Assembly: GCA_964355115.1 (NCBI GenBank)
Contig: CAYHCQ010000066.1
Coordinates: forward strand, 1 to 19,452
From: JANXZO01 sp964355115
GTDB taxonomy: Bacteria; Bacteroidota; Bacteroidia; Bacteroidales; FEN-979
Length of the DNA stretch: 19,452 bases
Direction of reading: 5' to 3'
Position numbers and translations under genes: made by a program. Below are positions 7,695 through 14,381 of this stretch, piece after piece; the first letter of the stretch is position 1, and each line of letters opens with the position of its first letter. The notes under the pieces were generated by a model that was not told the DNA's origin, searched no databases, and saw only the letters and a list, made by a program, of their open reading frames with translations.

Positions 7695-8311
7695 AAATTA
7701 CCTTACAGGATATTGGCAAAAAATTCAACACTGAGTGGATATTCAGAGGCGTTGATTTCACCTTCGCGGAGAAGAGCACGGCTGCCATCCTGGGCCGCAA
7801 CGGCTCAGGAAAATCGACACTTCTGCAAGTCGTTGCCGGCAATTTGCACCCCACTGCCGGACAGGTAACCTACACTTACAAAAACGAAACCATTGCCGAT
7901 ACAGAGGTGTTCAGGCTGCTTGCCCTTGTGGCTCCCTACCAGGAGCTGATAGAAGATTTCGACCTCCGGGAGATGCTCACTTTCCACTTTTCGTTCAAAC
8001 CGATGCTGCCTGGTTTTTCCCATTCCCTGATTACCGACCTGCTTGGTTTCAATAATACCGGTCATAAGCAGATCAGGCAATTCTCATCGGGGATGAAGCA
8101 GCGCGTGAAACTTGTCACTGCCATCCTGAGCGATGTTCCGCTCCTGCTGCTCGACGAGCCCACAATGAACCTCGACAAAGAAGGAATCGACTGGTACCTC
8201 AACCTTGTGAACGATCATGCCAAACACCGCACGGTGATCATCTGCTCCAACCTTCATCAAACCGAATCGGCGTTTGCAAACTCCAGCCTGCACATCGAAG
8301 AGTTCAAGTGA
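7691..8311 (+). CDS. ABC-type ATP-binding protein without a visible permease
   Basis: This 206-residue product is a single ABC ATPase domain. It has Walker A GRNGSGKST (35-43, K41), Q-loop Q84 (APYQEL), signature FSSGMKQR (131-138) and Walker B LLLLDEPTMNLD (151-162, D155 and E156). The signature is SSGM rather than LSGG, as in some Bacteroidota ATPases of this type. It should power transport or a conformational change at the inner membrane, but no membrane partner gene is next to it. Its start overlaps lpxA by 4 bases, implying co-translation with lipid A genes; a role in envelope lipid export is a guess from position only. Its stop codon lies inside the first unit of repeat array B. Confidence 0.88.
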   Translation: MKITLQDIGKKFNTEWIFRGVDFTFAEKSTAAILGRNGSGKSTLLQVVAGNLHPTAGQVTYTYKNETIADTEVFRLLALVAPYQELIEDFDLREMLTFHFSFKPMLPGFSHSLITDLLGFNNTGHKQIRQFSSGMKQRVKLVTAILSDVPLLLLDEPTMNLDKEGIDWYLNLVNDHAKHRTVIICSNLHQTESAFANSSLHIEEFK

Positions 8312-8345
8312 ACGAGTGAACGAGTGAACAAGTGAACAAGTGAAC
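8306..8345 (+). repeat. 8-base tandem repeat, five units, at the end of the ABC gene (array B)
   Basis: Five units: AAGTGAAC (8306-8313), GAGTGAAC (8314-8321), GAGTGAAC (8322-8329), AAGTGAAC (8330-8337) and AAGTGAAC (8338-8345). Only the first base of the unit varies. The TGA stop of the ABC gene (8309-8311) is inside the first unit. ATTTTAC follows at once (8346-8352), then CATTT reaching the stop of the convergent methyltransferase gene. The same design (five GTGA-core octamers, then ATTTTAC) recurs at 19331-19392. No spacers, so not CRISPR; no dyad, so not a classic terminator. Confidence 0.9.
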
Positions 8346-8356
8346 ATTTTACCATT

Positions 8357-9079
8357 TCAGTTGTGGGCAACGAAGTAGTACTCTCCTCCTTCTTCAAACA
8401 GGCGTTTGAATTGATCTTCCGTGAGGGATGGCGCTTTGTCGAGGAATGATTTCAGGGTGGAAATTCTCATACCGCAGTCGGAACAGAGGAAGGTGAAGAG
8501 TTCGTGCGGCTTTGAATCATAATAATCGGCAGCTCCGAGGCCGAATTCGAAAATAATAACCGGCTTGTTCCGGCAGATTGTCTGTTTGCCGCCTTTCATC
8601 ACATGGAATTCGGCTCCCTCCACATCTATTTTAATCAGTCCTATTGGAAGATCGGCAGGAATGATGTTGTCGAGAAGGTCGGTTTTGACCGTGATCTGTT
8701 CGATTTTAACACTTGGTTCGTCGTACCGGCGCTTTTTTATGCCACTGTAGGCGGGCGCGTTGATTACATGCTGAAAGGTGGTGGTTCCCTTATTGTCGTA
8801 GAGGGCGATGTCGAAAACCTTCACCATCTGGTCGGCTTTATATTTGTCTAGAAGCTGAATGTGTAATTCAGGAATCGGTTCGAAAGCATACTTGGTTCCA
8901 AGGGGGGAGCCGGCGATCATAAGGTCAAGAATCTCTCCTTTATGACAGCCTATATCGATGCAGTTTGATTGGTGATGGAGGGTTTGCTGAATTATTTTGC
9001 GGGTACAGGCATCGTATTTCTGGTTCCGCGTTACCGAAAGATTGAGCAGGGAAAGCAGTTGTTTGAGAAGTTGTTTCAT
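8357..9079 (-). CDS. FkbM-family SAM-dependent methyltransferase
   Basis: FkbM-family enzymes are SAM-dependent methyltransferases, mostly O-methylating sugars or small molecules; the substrate here is unknown. In the 240 residues, SAM motif I is IDIGCHKGE (41-49), an acidic residue follows in FEP (E67), and the family segment LIKIDVEGAEFHVMKGG (148-164) is clear. The N-terminal 30 residues are leucine/glutamine-rich and basic, without a signal peptide. It is a single gene between the lpx operon (convergent, 45 bases away) and efp (divergent, 113 bases away). A role in methylating a surface polysaccharide sugar fits the nearby O-antigen genes but is inference. The ATG at 9077-9079 is preceded by a good -7 element at 9118-9125. 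Confidence 0.88.
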   Translation of the reverse strand: MKQLLKQLLSLLNLSVTRNQKYDACTRKIIQQTLHHQSNCIDIGCHKGEILDLMIAGSPLGTKYAFEPIPELHIQLLDKYKADQMVKVFDIALYDNKGTTTFQHVINAPAYSGIKKRRYDEPSVKIEQITVKTDLLDNIIPADLPIGLIKIDVEGAEFHVMKGGKQTICRNKPVIIFEFGLGAADYYDSKPHELFTFLCSDCGMRISTLKSFLDKAPSLTEDQFKRLFEEGGEYYFVAHN

Positions 9080-9117
9080 CAGCCCGTGCTGCAGAAGCGT
9101 TAATTTATAAACAGCTG

Positions 9118-9125
9118 CAAAAATA
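9118..9125 (-). promoter_or_regulatory. Predicted -7 element for the FkbM methyltransferase gene
   Basis: The minus strand reads TATTTTTG at 9125-9118, a perfect TAnnTTTG, continued by CAGC. It is 38 bases from the ATG. No clear TTTG box is seen at the usual upstream distance. It is one half of a mirror-image pair with the efp element. Confidence 0.45.
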
Positions 9126-9150
9126 AGATTTTTATTTCAGGTTTTTTGCC

Positions 9151-9158
9151 TAATTTTG
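9151..9158 (+). promoter_or_regulatory. Predicted -7 element for efp
   Basis: TAATTTTG at 9151-9158 is a perfect TAnnTTTG, continued by CAGC, with a T run (9129-9133) about 18 bases upstream in place of TTTG. The efp ATG follows 34 bases later. The surrounding 113-base region is AT-rich, and the element faces away from that of the methyltransferase gene. Confidence 0.5.
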
Positions 9159-9192
9159 CAGCCCTTTTTAATGCATTATCATTTAATCATTT

Positions 9193-9759
9193 ATGGCAAC
9201 AACAGCAGATATTAAGAATGGTCTGGTCATCACTTTCAACAATGACCTGTACAGTATTGTAGAATTTCAGCATGTGAAGCCCGGCAAAGGCCCGGCATTC
9301 ATCCGTACTAAGTTAAAAAGTCTGAAGCATGGCCGGGTGATCGCCAATACCTTTGATTCCGGGGCAAAGATCGATATTGCGCGGGTTGAAAGGCGAAAAT
9401 ACCAGTATCTCTACAAGGACGATTCGGGGTATCATTTCATGCACATGGAAACCTACGAACAGATCTATATCCCACAGGAACTGATCAATGCACCGCAATT
9501 TCTCAAGGAGAGCCAGGAGGTTGAAATCCTGTTTGATGCAGACACAGAAACCGCCCTTACCTGCGAACTCCCTCCCTTCGTTGTGCTCAAGATCACCTAT
9601 ACCGAACCGGGAATGCGTGGCAATACTGCTACTAACACGCTTAAGGACAGTACTGTTGAAACAGGCGCTATTGTTAAGGTTCCTCTCTTTATCGACACGG
9701 GTGAGACCATCAGGGTGGATACCCGGACCGGAGCTTATTCAGAGCGGGTGAAAGTTTAA
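9193..9759 (+). CDS. efp: Translation elongation factor P
   Basis: EF-P binds the ribosome between the P and E sites and rescues stalling at consecutive prolines. The 188 residues have the three-domain order: KOW-like (about 1-64), central OB domain (65-127) and C-terminal OB domain (128-188). The tip loop reads VKPGKGPAF (28-36); K32 is at the place of the E. coli lysine that is beta-lysylated. No epmA or epmB homologue is in the window, so the modification state is unknown. The C-terminal signature region is complete (GMRGNTATNT, then IDTGE and VDTRTGAY). The first ATG (9193) gives the normal length. It ends only 15 bases from the convergent second LpxD-like gene. Confidence 0.97.
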   Translation: MATTADIKNGLVITFNNDLYSIVEFQHVKPGKGPAFIRTKLKSLKHGRVIANTFDSGAKIDIARVERRKYQYLYKDDSGYHFMHMETYEQIYIPQELINAPQFLKESQEVEILFDADTETALTCELPPFVVLKITYTEPGMRGNTATNTLKDSTVETGAIVKVPLFIDTGETIRVDTRTGAYSERVKV

Positions 9760-9774
9760 AAACCGTGACTTTTT

Positions 9775-10704
9775 CTATCTGAGTTTACTCAGGATATCGG
9801 GGAGCATTTTCAAAGCTGCTATTTCTCTCCATTTTTTCCGGGCCTCCACTGCCGGGATTCCGAAGTACACTTTTCCTCCTTCAAGAGATTTCTCGGTTCC
9901 TGATCCGGCCAGGATTACTGCCCCTTTCCCAATCACAAGATCCTTGTTAACAAGTACATTGGCCCAAAGAATGACATCATCCTCAATCCGGGTCACCCCG
10001 GCAATTGCGCAGAAAGCCCCGATGAGGCAATTTCTGCCGATATAGGTATCGTGACCAATCTGAACATGGTTATCAAACTTGGTTCCGGCAGAAATCCTGG
10101 TATCCCCGGAAACGCCCTTATCAATGCTTGTTTGCGCTCCTATCTCAACATTGTCTTCAATCACAACCCTTCCGCATGACTCAAGTTTTCTGTAGCCTTC
10201 GGGACGACGCTGGTAATAATATGCATCGGCCCCGATCACTGCCCCGGAATGAACGATCACGTTGTTTCCGATCACGGTATGATCATATATACTTGCATTG
10301 GCATGAATAATGCAATTTTTTCCGATCGTAACATGATTGCCGATAAAGGCATTGGGCTGGATTATTGTTCCTTCACCAATTTCCGCACTCGGGCTTACCG
10401 ATATCACGGCCCCCTCAAAAGGGCGAAACTTTCTGACCAGCGACACATAGTCCCGAAAAGGATCCTCGGTTATGATCAGAGTCTTTCCCGGGGGGCACTC
10501 CACCTCCTTGTTGATGAGGATGGTGGTAGCATTCGAATTGAGGGCTTTCGAATAATATTTGGGATGATCCACAAAAGTCAGGTCCCCGTTCTCCACCATA
10601 TGAATCTCATTCATCCCGGTGATCGGAAAGCCGGGGTCGCCAACCGGCTTTGCATTCAATATTGCAGCCAGTTCATGCAGCGTGATCGGATTTGAAAACT
10701 TCAT
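9775..10704 (-). CDS. Second LpxD-like UDP-sugar acyltransferase (paralogue)
   Basis: A 309-residue protein with the LpxD layout: an N-terminal domain (about 1-95) keeping the uridine-stacking pair F44 and Y50 (TFVDHPKY, same spacing as LpxD), then hexapeptide repeats (about 105-285). Main histidine H218 (VQIGHDTYIG) matches LpxD H241. Two key regions differ. The GSDGFGFAP segment is replaced by GADAYYYQRRP (158-168). The second conserved histidine (H278 of the LpxD in this window, H276 in E. coli) aligns without gaps to D255. It is also 35 residues shorter. It probably still binds a UDP-sugar, but the acyl donor or acceptor may have changed. A full lpxD is at 4471-5505, so this copy need not serve lipid A. 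Paralogues next to efp are familiar in Bacteroidota as I recall. It follows the ketoacyl synthase gene by 72 bases. Confidence 0.85.
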   Translation of the reverse strand: MKFSNPITLHELAAILNAKPVGDPGFPITGMNEIHMVENGDLTFVDHPKYYSKALNSNATTILINKEVECPPGKTLIITEDPFRDYVSLVRKFRPFEGAVISVSPSAEIGEGTIIQPNAFIGNHVTIGKNCIIHANASIYDHTVIGNNVIVHSGAVIGADAYYYQRRPEGYRKLESCGRVVIEDNVEIGAQTSIDKGVSGDTRISAGTKFDNHVQIGHDTYIGRNCLIGAFCAIAGVTRIEDDVILWANVLVNKDLVIGKGAVILAGSGTEKSLEGGKVYFGIPAVEARKKWREIAALKMLPDILSKLR

Positions 10705-10776
10705 GATTGTTTAATGTTTTAATATTGATCTAAGCGCTCTAACTGATATTCCGGATCCGCCTTGCAGGGTTATAGG

Positions 10777-11874
10777 TCAGGGAACCAGATAGACCATTAC
10801 ATTAATATTCATTCCCGCGCCAACCGATGCGAACACGCAATAATCACCGCTGGATAATTCGTGCCCCGGCATACTGCCTTTAACGATCAAATCGTATAAA
10901 ATCGGGATCGTTGCAACAGAATTATTACCCAGCTTTGAAATGGTCATCGGCATGATACCGGCCGGAATTTCATCAATCCCGTAAAGTTTAAAGAGGCGCA
11001 ATAAGATAGCATTATTCATCTTGGCGTTGGCCTGATGAATCATGATTTTTTTAATACTGCCCAGGGGGAGCCCGATTTTGTCAATACATTCCTTAACCGC
11101 CAGGGGAACTGTGTTTAACGCATATTCATAGAGCTTACGGCCATTCATCTTCAGGAAGATCTCATCACCGTCGAATTCCGGATTGTACGACTCCTGCATC
11201 TTTAATAAATTGACATGGCTGATGGTGTCTGTCCGGGTAAGATGACCCAGTATGCCCATAGGATTTTCACCCCCGGCCGAAGTCAGAATAATGGCTCCGG
11301 CACCATCGGAATAAAGCATGCTGTCGATATCATGGGGATCAGAAACACGCGACAATGTTTCAGTACCCACTATCAGTACTTTTTTTGCATCCCCCGACCT
11401 GATGTAATAGTCGGCCTGGATGGTCGCCTGAAGCCATCCGGGACAGCCAAAAGCAATATCATAGGCAACCGTATAGGGATTTTCAATCCCCAGTTTGAAT
11501 TTAATTCTAGAAGCCAGTGTTGGAACAAGGTCTGATTTCTGATTATCGCTTTTTACATCTCCAAAATTATGGGCAACAATAATATAATCGAGGCTTTCCT
11601 TATCGATACCGGAGGATTTGATTGCATCCTGTGCGGCAAAAAAACCAATGTCGGAGGCAACATGAAGATCATCCAGGTATCTCCTTTCTTCTATTTCGGA
11701 TATTTGGAAAAATTTATCAATGATGTCATCATTCAATTTAGTGATTTTTATCCCGGAAGCGTCATAAAACTCATTTTCAAGGAACTGTTCATTCTTGATT
11801 ATTCTGCCGGGTATATATCGGCCCGAACCGGAGATTATTGAATGAAATGCGTTATGTATATGCGTCTGCTTCAT
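10777..11874 (-). CDS. 3-oxoacyl-ACP synthase III family protein (FabH-like)
   Basis: Ketoacyl synthase III enzymes condense a primer acyl-CoA with malonyl-ACP. The triad is complete: C144 (AFGCPGWLQ), H280 (IMIHQANAKM) and N317 (KLGNNSVAT), matching C112, H244 and N274 of E. coli FabH. At 365 residues it is about 48 longer than E. coli FabH; extra residues lie near the N-terminus (about 28-60) and around 205-240. This length is typical of Bacteroidota paralogues rather than of the housekeeping FabH, so a specialised primer or product is likely. No fabD, fabF or acpP is adjacent. It lies between an O-antigen ligase-like gene (46 bases upstream) and the LpxD paralogue (72 bases downstream) on the same strand, suggesting it supplies an acyl chain for an envelope product. 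That role is inference. Confidence 0.88.
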   Translation of the reverse strand: MKQTHIHNAFHSIISGSGRYIPGRIIKNEQFLENEFYDASGIKITKLNDDIIDKFFQISEIEERRYLDDLHVASDIGFFAAQDAIKSSGIDKESLDYIIVAHNFGDVKSDNQKSDLVPTLASRIKFKLGIENPYTVAYDIAFGCPGWLQATIQADYYIRSGDAKKVLIVGTETLSRVSDPHDIDSMLYSDGAGAIILTSAGGENPMGILGHLTRTDTISHVNLLKMQESYNPEFDGDEIFLKMNGRKLYEYALNTVPLAVKECIDKIGLPLGSIKKIMIHQANAKMNNAILLRLFKLYGIDEIPAGIMPMTISKLGNNSVATIPILYDLIVKGSMPGHELSSGDYCVFASVGAGMNINVMVYLVP

Positions 11875-11920
11875 TGTAAAATGATTTAATTAGTCTTTCT
11901 TCTTCAAAAAAGAAATACCG

Positions 11921-13396
11921 TCAATGGATGGCATCAGGAGGCTTTTTCCGACCCGGGTGGTAAATATCAAGGGCTACAAGGATGGCGATCATTCCCCAAA
12001 CAGGAACGGAAGCCTTGTCGGTATCAAGGAAATTGTTCATGGTTCCATGAAAAAAGTAGGTGAGCAGGCTGAGCATCACTGCAAGGCTAAGCATTTTCAC
12101 TTCACGGTTGTCGGCATTCCGGTATACCCGCATGGCTGTAAGAATCACTGATCCTACCAGTACAATCATGAATACAAGTCCCGGCAAACCCTGCTCAGCC
12201 AGCGGTCCGATGTATTCGCTGTGGGCATTCCCTTTATCCCCTGCATTTGTACTGATCAGAGTCTTTTCTTCGGCGCGCTGGAAGGGGGCATATTCGAACT
12301 GATAGGTTCCCGGACCATAGCCGAAAACCGGGCGGTCGGCGAACATCCTCAGAGCCGATTGCCAGCGGTTGATCCGCTCAAGATTGGACGCATCGGTTGA
12401 GATATTGGAGATTGAACGGATGTGCTCGACAAGATTGGTGGAGCTGTCCTGTTTATTCTTCTCCAGTGCATCAAGAATCTGAAAAGAGAAGAGGTAAAAG
12501 ATAAATCCAAATATGATTGTCACAAAAGCAATCCATTTGAATTTGATCCTGAAAATAACGATAAAGTAGACGCCAAAAGCGAATCCAAGGCTCAGCCAGG
12601 CGGCACGGCAAAACGACAATACAATGGCCGTAAGCAGTATGCATAAAACAATAAAGGAGAGAAATCGGGTTGTGCGGGAATAGGTTCGGCTCAGCGCAAA
12701 CCCGGTAAAGACGGGGATAAACAAAGCCAATACAGCGCCGTATGCGGTATGGTCGTTGTAAAACGGTTCCATTACCCAGTGGCCGGCCTGCTCATCGAAT
12801 GCCCATAGCCAGTGGTTATAGGTGGTATAGAAAATAACCCCGACAAGCGGAAGTGTATATGCCCATATAAATTTCCGGATATTTTCAACCTTGCTGAACA
12901 GGTGGATGCCAAGAATATAGAAAGGAATTACAAACCAAAGCCGGGCAAGCAGGTATTTGAACGACACGACGGGCAGCACGCTTGTGATACTGGCGATCAG
13001 CATCCACGATACCTGGAGTCCGATGACGATGGTCATCGGGTGCTTCCATATCCGTTTGTCTGTTGTATTATCATAGATAATTTTCACCACAAAAAGCAAC
13101 AGGACCCCGAAAAGCAGCGGTTCGGAAGGGAGGGAGATGCCTACATTGAAGTCAAACTGGGTTATGTTAAGGGCAATGGGCGTAACAAAGGCAATCAGCA
13201 GAAGGATGATGTCGAGCGAATAGAAATAGAGATACAGGATTACAATCATCACCGGCAGCATAAGCAACCAGTAGATCTGTCTGTAAACCAGGTAGCAGTT
13301 CAGCCCGATAAATATCACGCTGAGCAGGTAAAGAATGGTGATCTTTACATTGCTGCCAACCAGGTAACTCTTTATTTCCGCTATCTTATCCCTCAT
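11921..13396 (-). CDS. O-antigen ligase / polymerase family membrane protein (WaaL/Wzy-like)
   Basis: An inner-membrane protein of 491 residues with about 10-12 hydrophobic segments and one large external loop (about 310-400). The Wzy_C/WaaL hallmarks are R264 in SFCRAAWLSLG, the loop segment RINRWQSALRMF then GYGPGTY (358-364), and NAHSEYIGPLAEQGLPG (390-406) with H392, the histidine usually needed for ligation. Ligases move undecaprenyl-linked polymer onto lipid A core in the periplasm; polymerases of the same fold extend it. Sequence alone does not separate the two, but the NAHSEY motif and size fit a ligase-type annotation. Its start overlaps the second Wzz gene by 11 bases, implying translational coupling with a chain-length protein, which is also compatible with a Wzy role. 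Confidence 0.87.
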   Translation of the reverse strand: MRDKIAEIKSYLVGSNVKITILYLLSVIFIGLNCYLVYRQIYWLLMLPVMIVILYLYFYSLDIILLLIAFVTPIALNITQFDFNVGISLPSEPLLFGVLLLFVVKIIYDNTTDKRIWKHPMTIVIGLQVSWMLIASITSVLPVVSFKYLLARLWFVIPFYILGIHLFSKVENIRKFIWAYTLPLVGVIFYTTYNHWLWAFDEQAGHWVMEPFYNDHTAYGAVLALFIPVFTGFALSRTYSRTTRFLSFIVLCILLTAIVLSFCRAAWLSLGFAFGVYFIVIFRIKFKWIAFVTIIFGFIFYLFSFQILDALEKNKQDSSTNLVEHIRSISNISTDASNLERINRWQSALRMFADRPVFGYGPGTYQFEYAPFQRAEEKTLISTNAGDKGNAHSEYIGPLAEQGLPGLVFMIVLVGSVILTAMRVYRNADNREVKMLSLAVMLSLLTYFFHGTMNNFLDTDKASVPVWGMIAILVALDIYHPGRKKPPDAIH

Positions 13397-14342
13397 TCGC
13401 TGAAGCAGTAACGATACCGAATTTGCGCCGTTCGATCACGCCAATGATAAGGATGGCAAGAAAAACTGCAGCCAATGTGCTGAATACCACAATAAGCCAG
13501 CGAATGGGGTAAGCTTTTTTATCGGCTACGAAGGGTTTGCTGAGAATGTTCACATACGTATAATTGCGGTTGGCATCCAGAACTGCGCGGTCATAATCGA
13601 TCTTCAGCGTGCTGTAGTCTTTCGAAACAGCAATCATCAGGCCTGAGAGCAGTTCGCGCTCCCCACCTTTTTCTTCAAGGTTTTTCTTCATCCGTTGCGC
13701 CTCCTGTACCCGGCCCGAGCCACTGAGAATAGCGCGCATCACTTCACGGGTCTGCATCGGGTAATCGAGCAGTCCGTAATTTACTCCCAGATCTTTGGCG
13801 GTTTTTGCCAGTGAATCCAGCTCGCGTTTTTTAAGGTCGATGATAAACTGGTAGTTTACTACTACTTCGGCGAACTTCTCTTTGTGCATTTTCCTGATCT
13901 TGGTATTGTAGAATTCCATCATGGCGTTGATGATGTCCCTGGCCATGATCGGATCCTGATCCCAAACCTCCACCTCAACTGCTTCGTATGGAGTTTTGTT
14001 CACCTTGATGCGCTGGCTGTATTCCCATACCAGGGCACTCTCGAAATGCTCGTAAGCGCTGTCGATCCCGTAGTGACGTGCCAGGTCGAACTTCTTTACC
14101 AGGCTGTCGCGGATATCCCTCGACTGAAAAATCTGTACACTCTGCTCGGTTTCGTTTTCGTCGGAATAGGGAGCTATATTTGATGGATACAGTACAGCGT
14201 TGGATTTATATAGCGGCGTTATAAAAATCGGGCTGGAGAAGAAGGCAGAAAGCAATACGGCAGCAACAGCAACTGTTGCAAGCTGGTATTTCCACTTGAC
14301 CATGACATCTATGAGATTCTTACTGTTGAAGAAGTTGTCCAT
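13386..14342 (-). CDS. Wzz-like polysaccharide chain-length / co-polymerase protein (copy 2)
   Basis: This 318-residue protein has the Wzz layout: transmembrane segment 1 (about 20-41), a large periplasmic part rich in coiled-coil (about 150-255), and transmembrane segment 2 (about 282-303) preceded by AYPIRWLIV (277-285). No Walker motif follows TM2, so it is a Wzz-type, not a Wzc-type kinase. Such proteins form rings in the inner membrane that set polysaccharide length. It shares HYGIDS (90-95), ITP.YKS near TM1 and YPIRWLIV with the preceding gene, pointing to a tandem duplication. It is shorter, mainly through a smaller segment after TM1 and near the end of the coiled coil. The ATG at 14340-14342 follows the first copy by 39 bases. 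Confidence 0.87.
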   Translation of the reverse strand: MDNFFNSKNLIDVMVKWKYQLATVAVAAVLLSAFFSSPIFITPLYKSNAVLYPSNIAPYSDENETEQSVQIFQSRDIRDSLVKKFDLARHYGIDSAYEHFESALVWEYSQRIKVNKTPYEAVEVEVWDQDPIMARDIINAMMEFYNTKIRKMHKEKFAEVVVNYQFIIDLKKRELDSLAKTAKDLGVNYGLLDYPMQTREVMRAILSGSGRVQEAQRMKKNLEEKGGERELLSGLMIAVSKDYSTLKIDYDRAVLDANRNYTYVNILSKPFVADKKAYPIRWLIVVFSTLAAVFLAILIIGVIERRKFGIVTASANEG

Positions 14343-14381
14343 TGTGATTGATATTTTTCTTTGATAACTGTGTTAGTTCGC

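Noticed and set aside
8306..8345. CRISPR-like interpretation of the tandem arrays
   Set aside because: Units of 7-8 bases are contiguous with no spacers, and no cas gene is present.
11875..11920. Hairpin terminator between the ligase-like and ketoacyl synthase genes
   Set aside because: Only a weak AT stem (TTTCTT/AAGAAA) is present, without GC pairs or a following T run.
12812..13411. Plus-strand open frame (199 codons) opposite the ligase-like gene
   Set aside because: Antisense to a membrane protein: the translation is strongly hydrophilic (Lys, Asn, Asp, Gln), as expected when hydrophobic codons are read in reverse.
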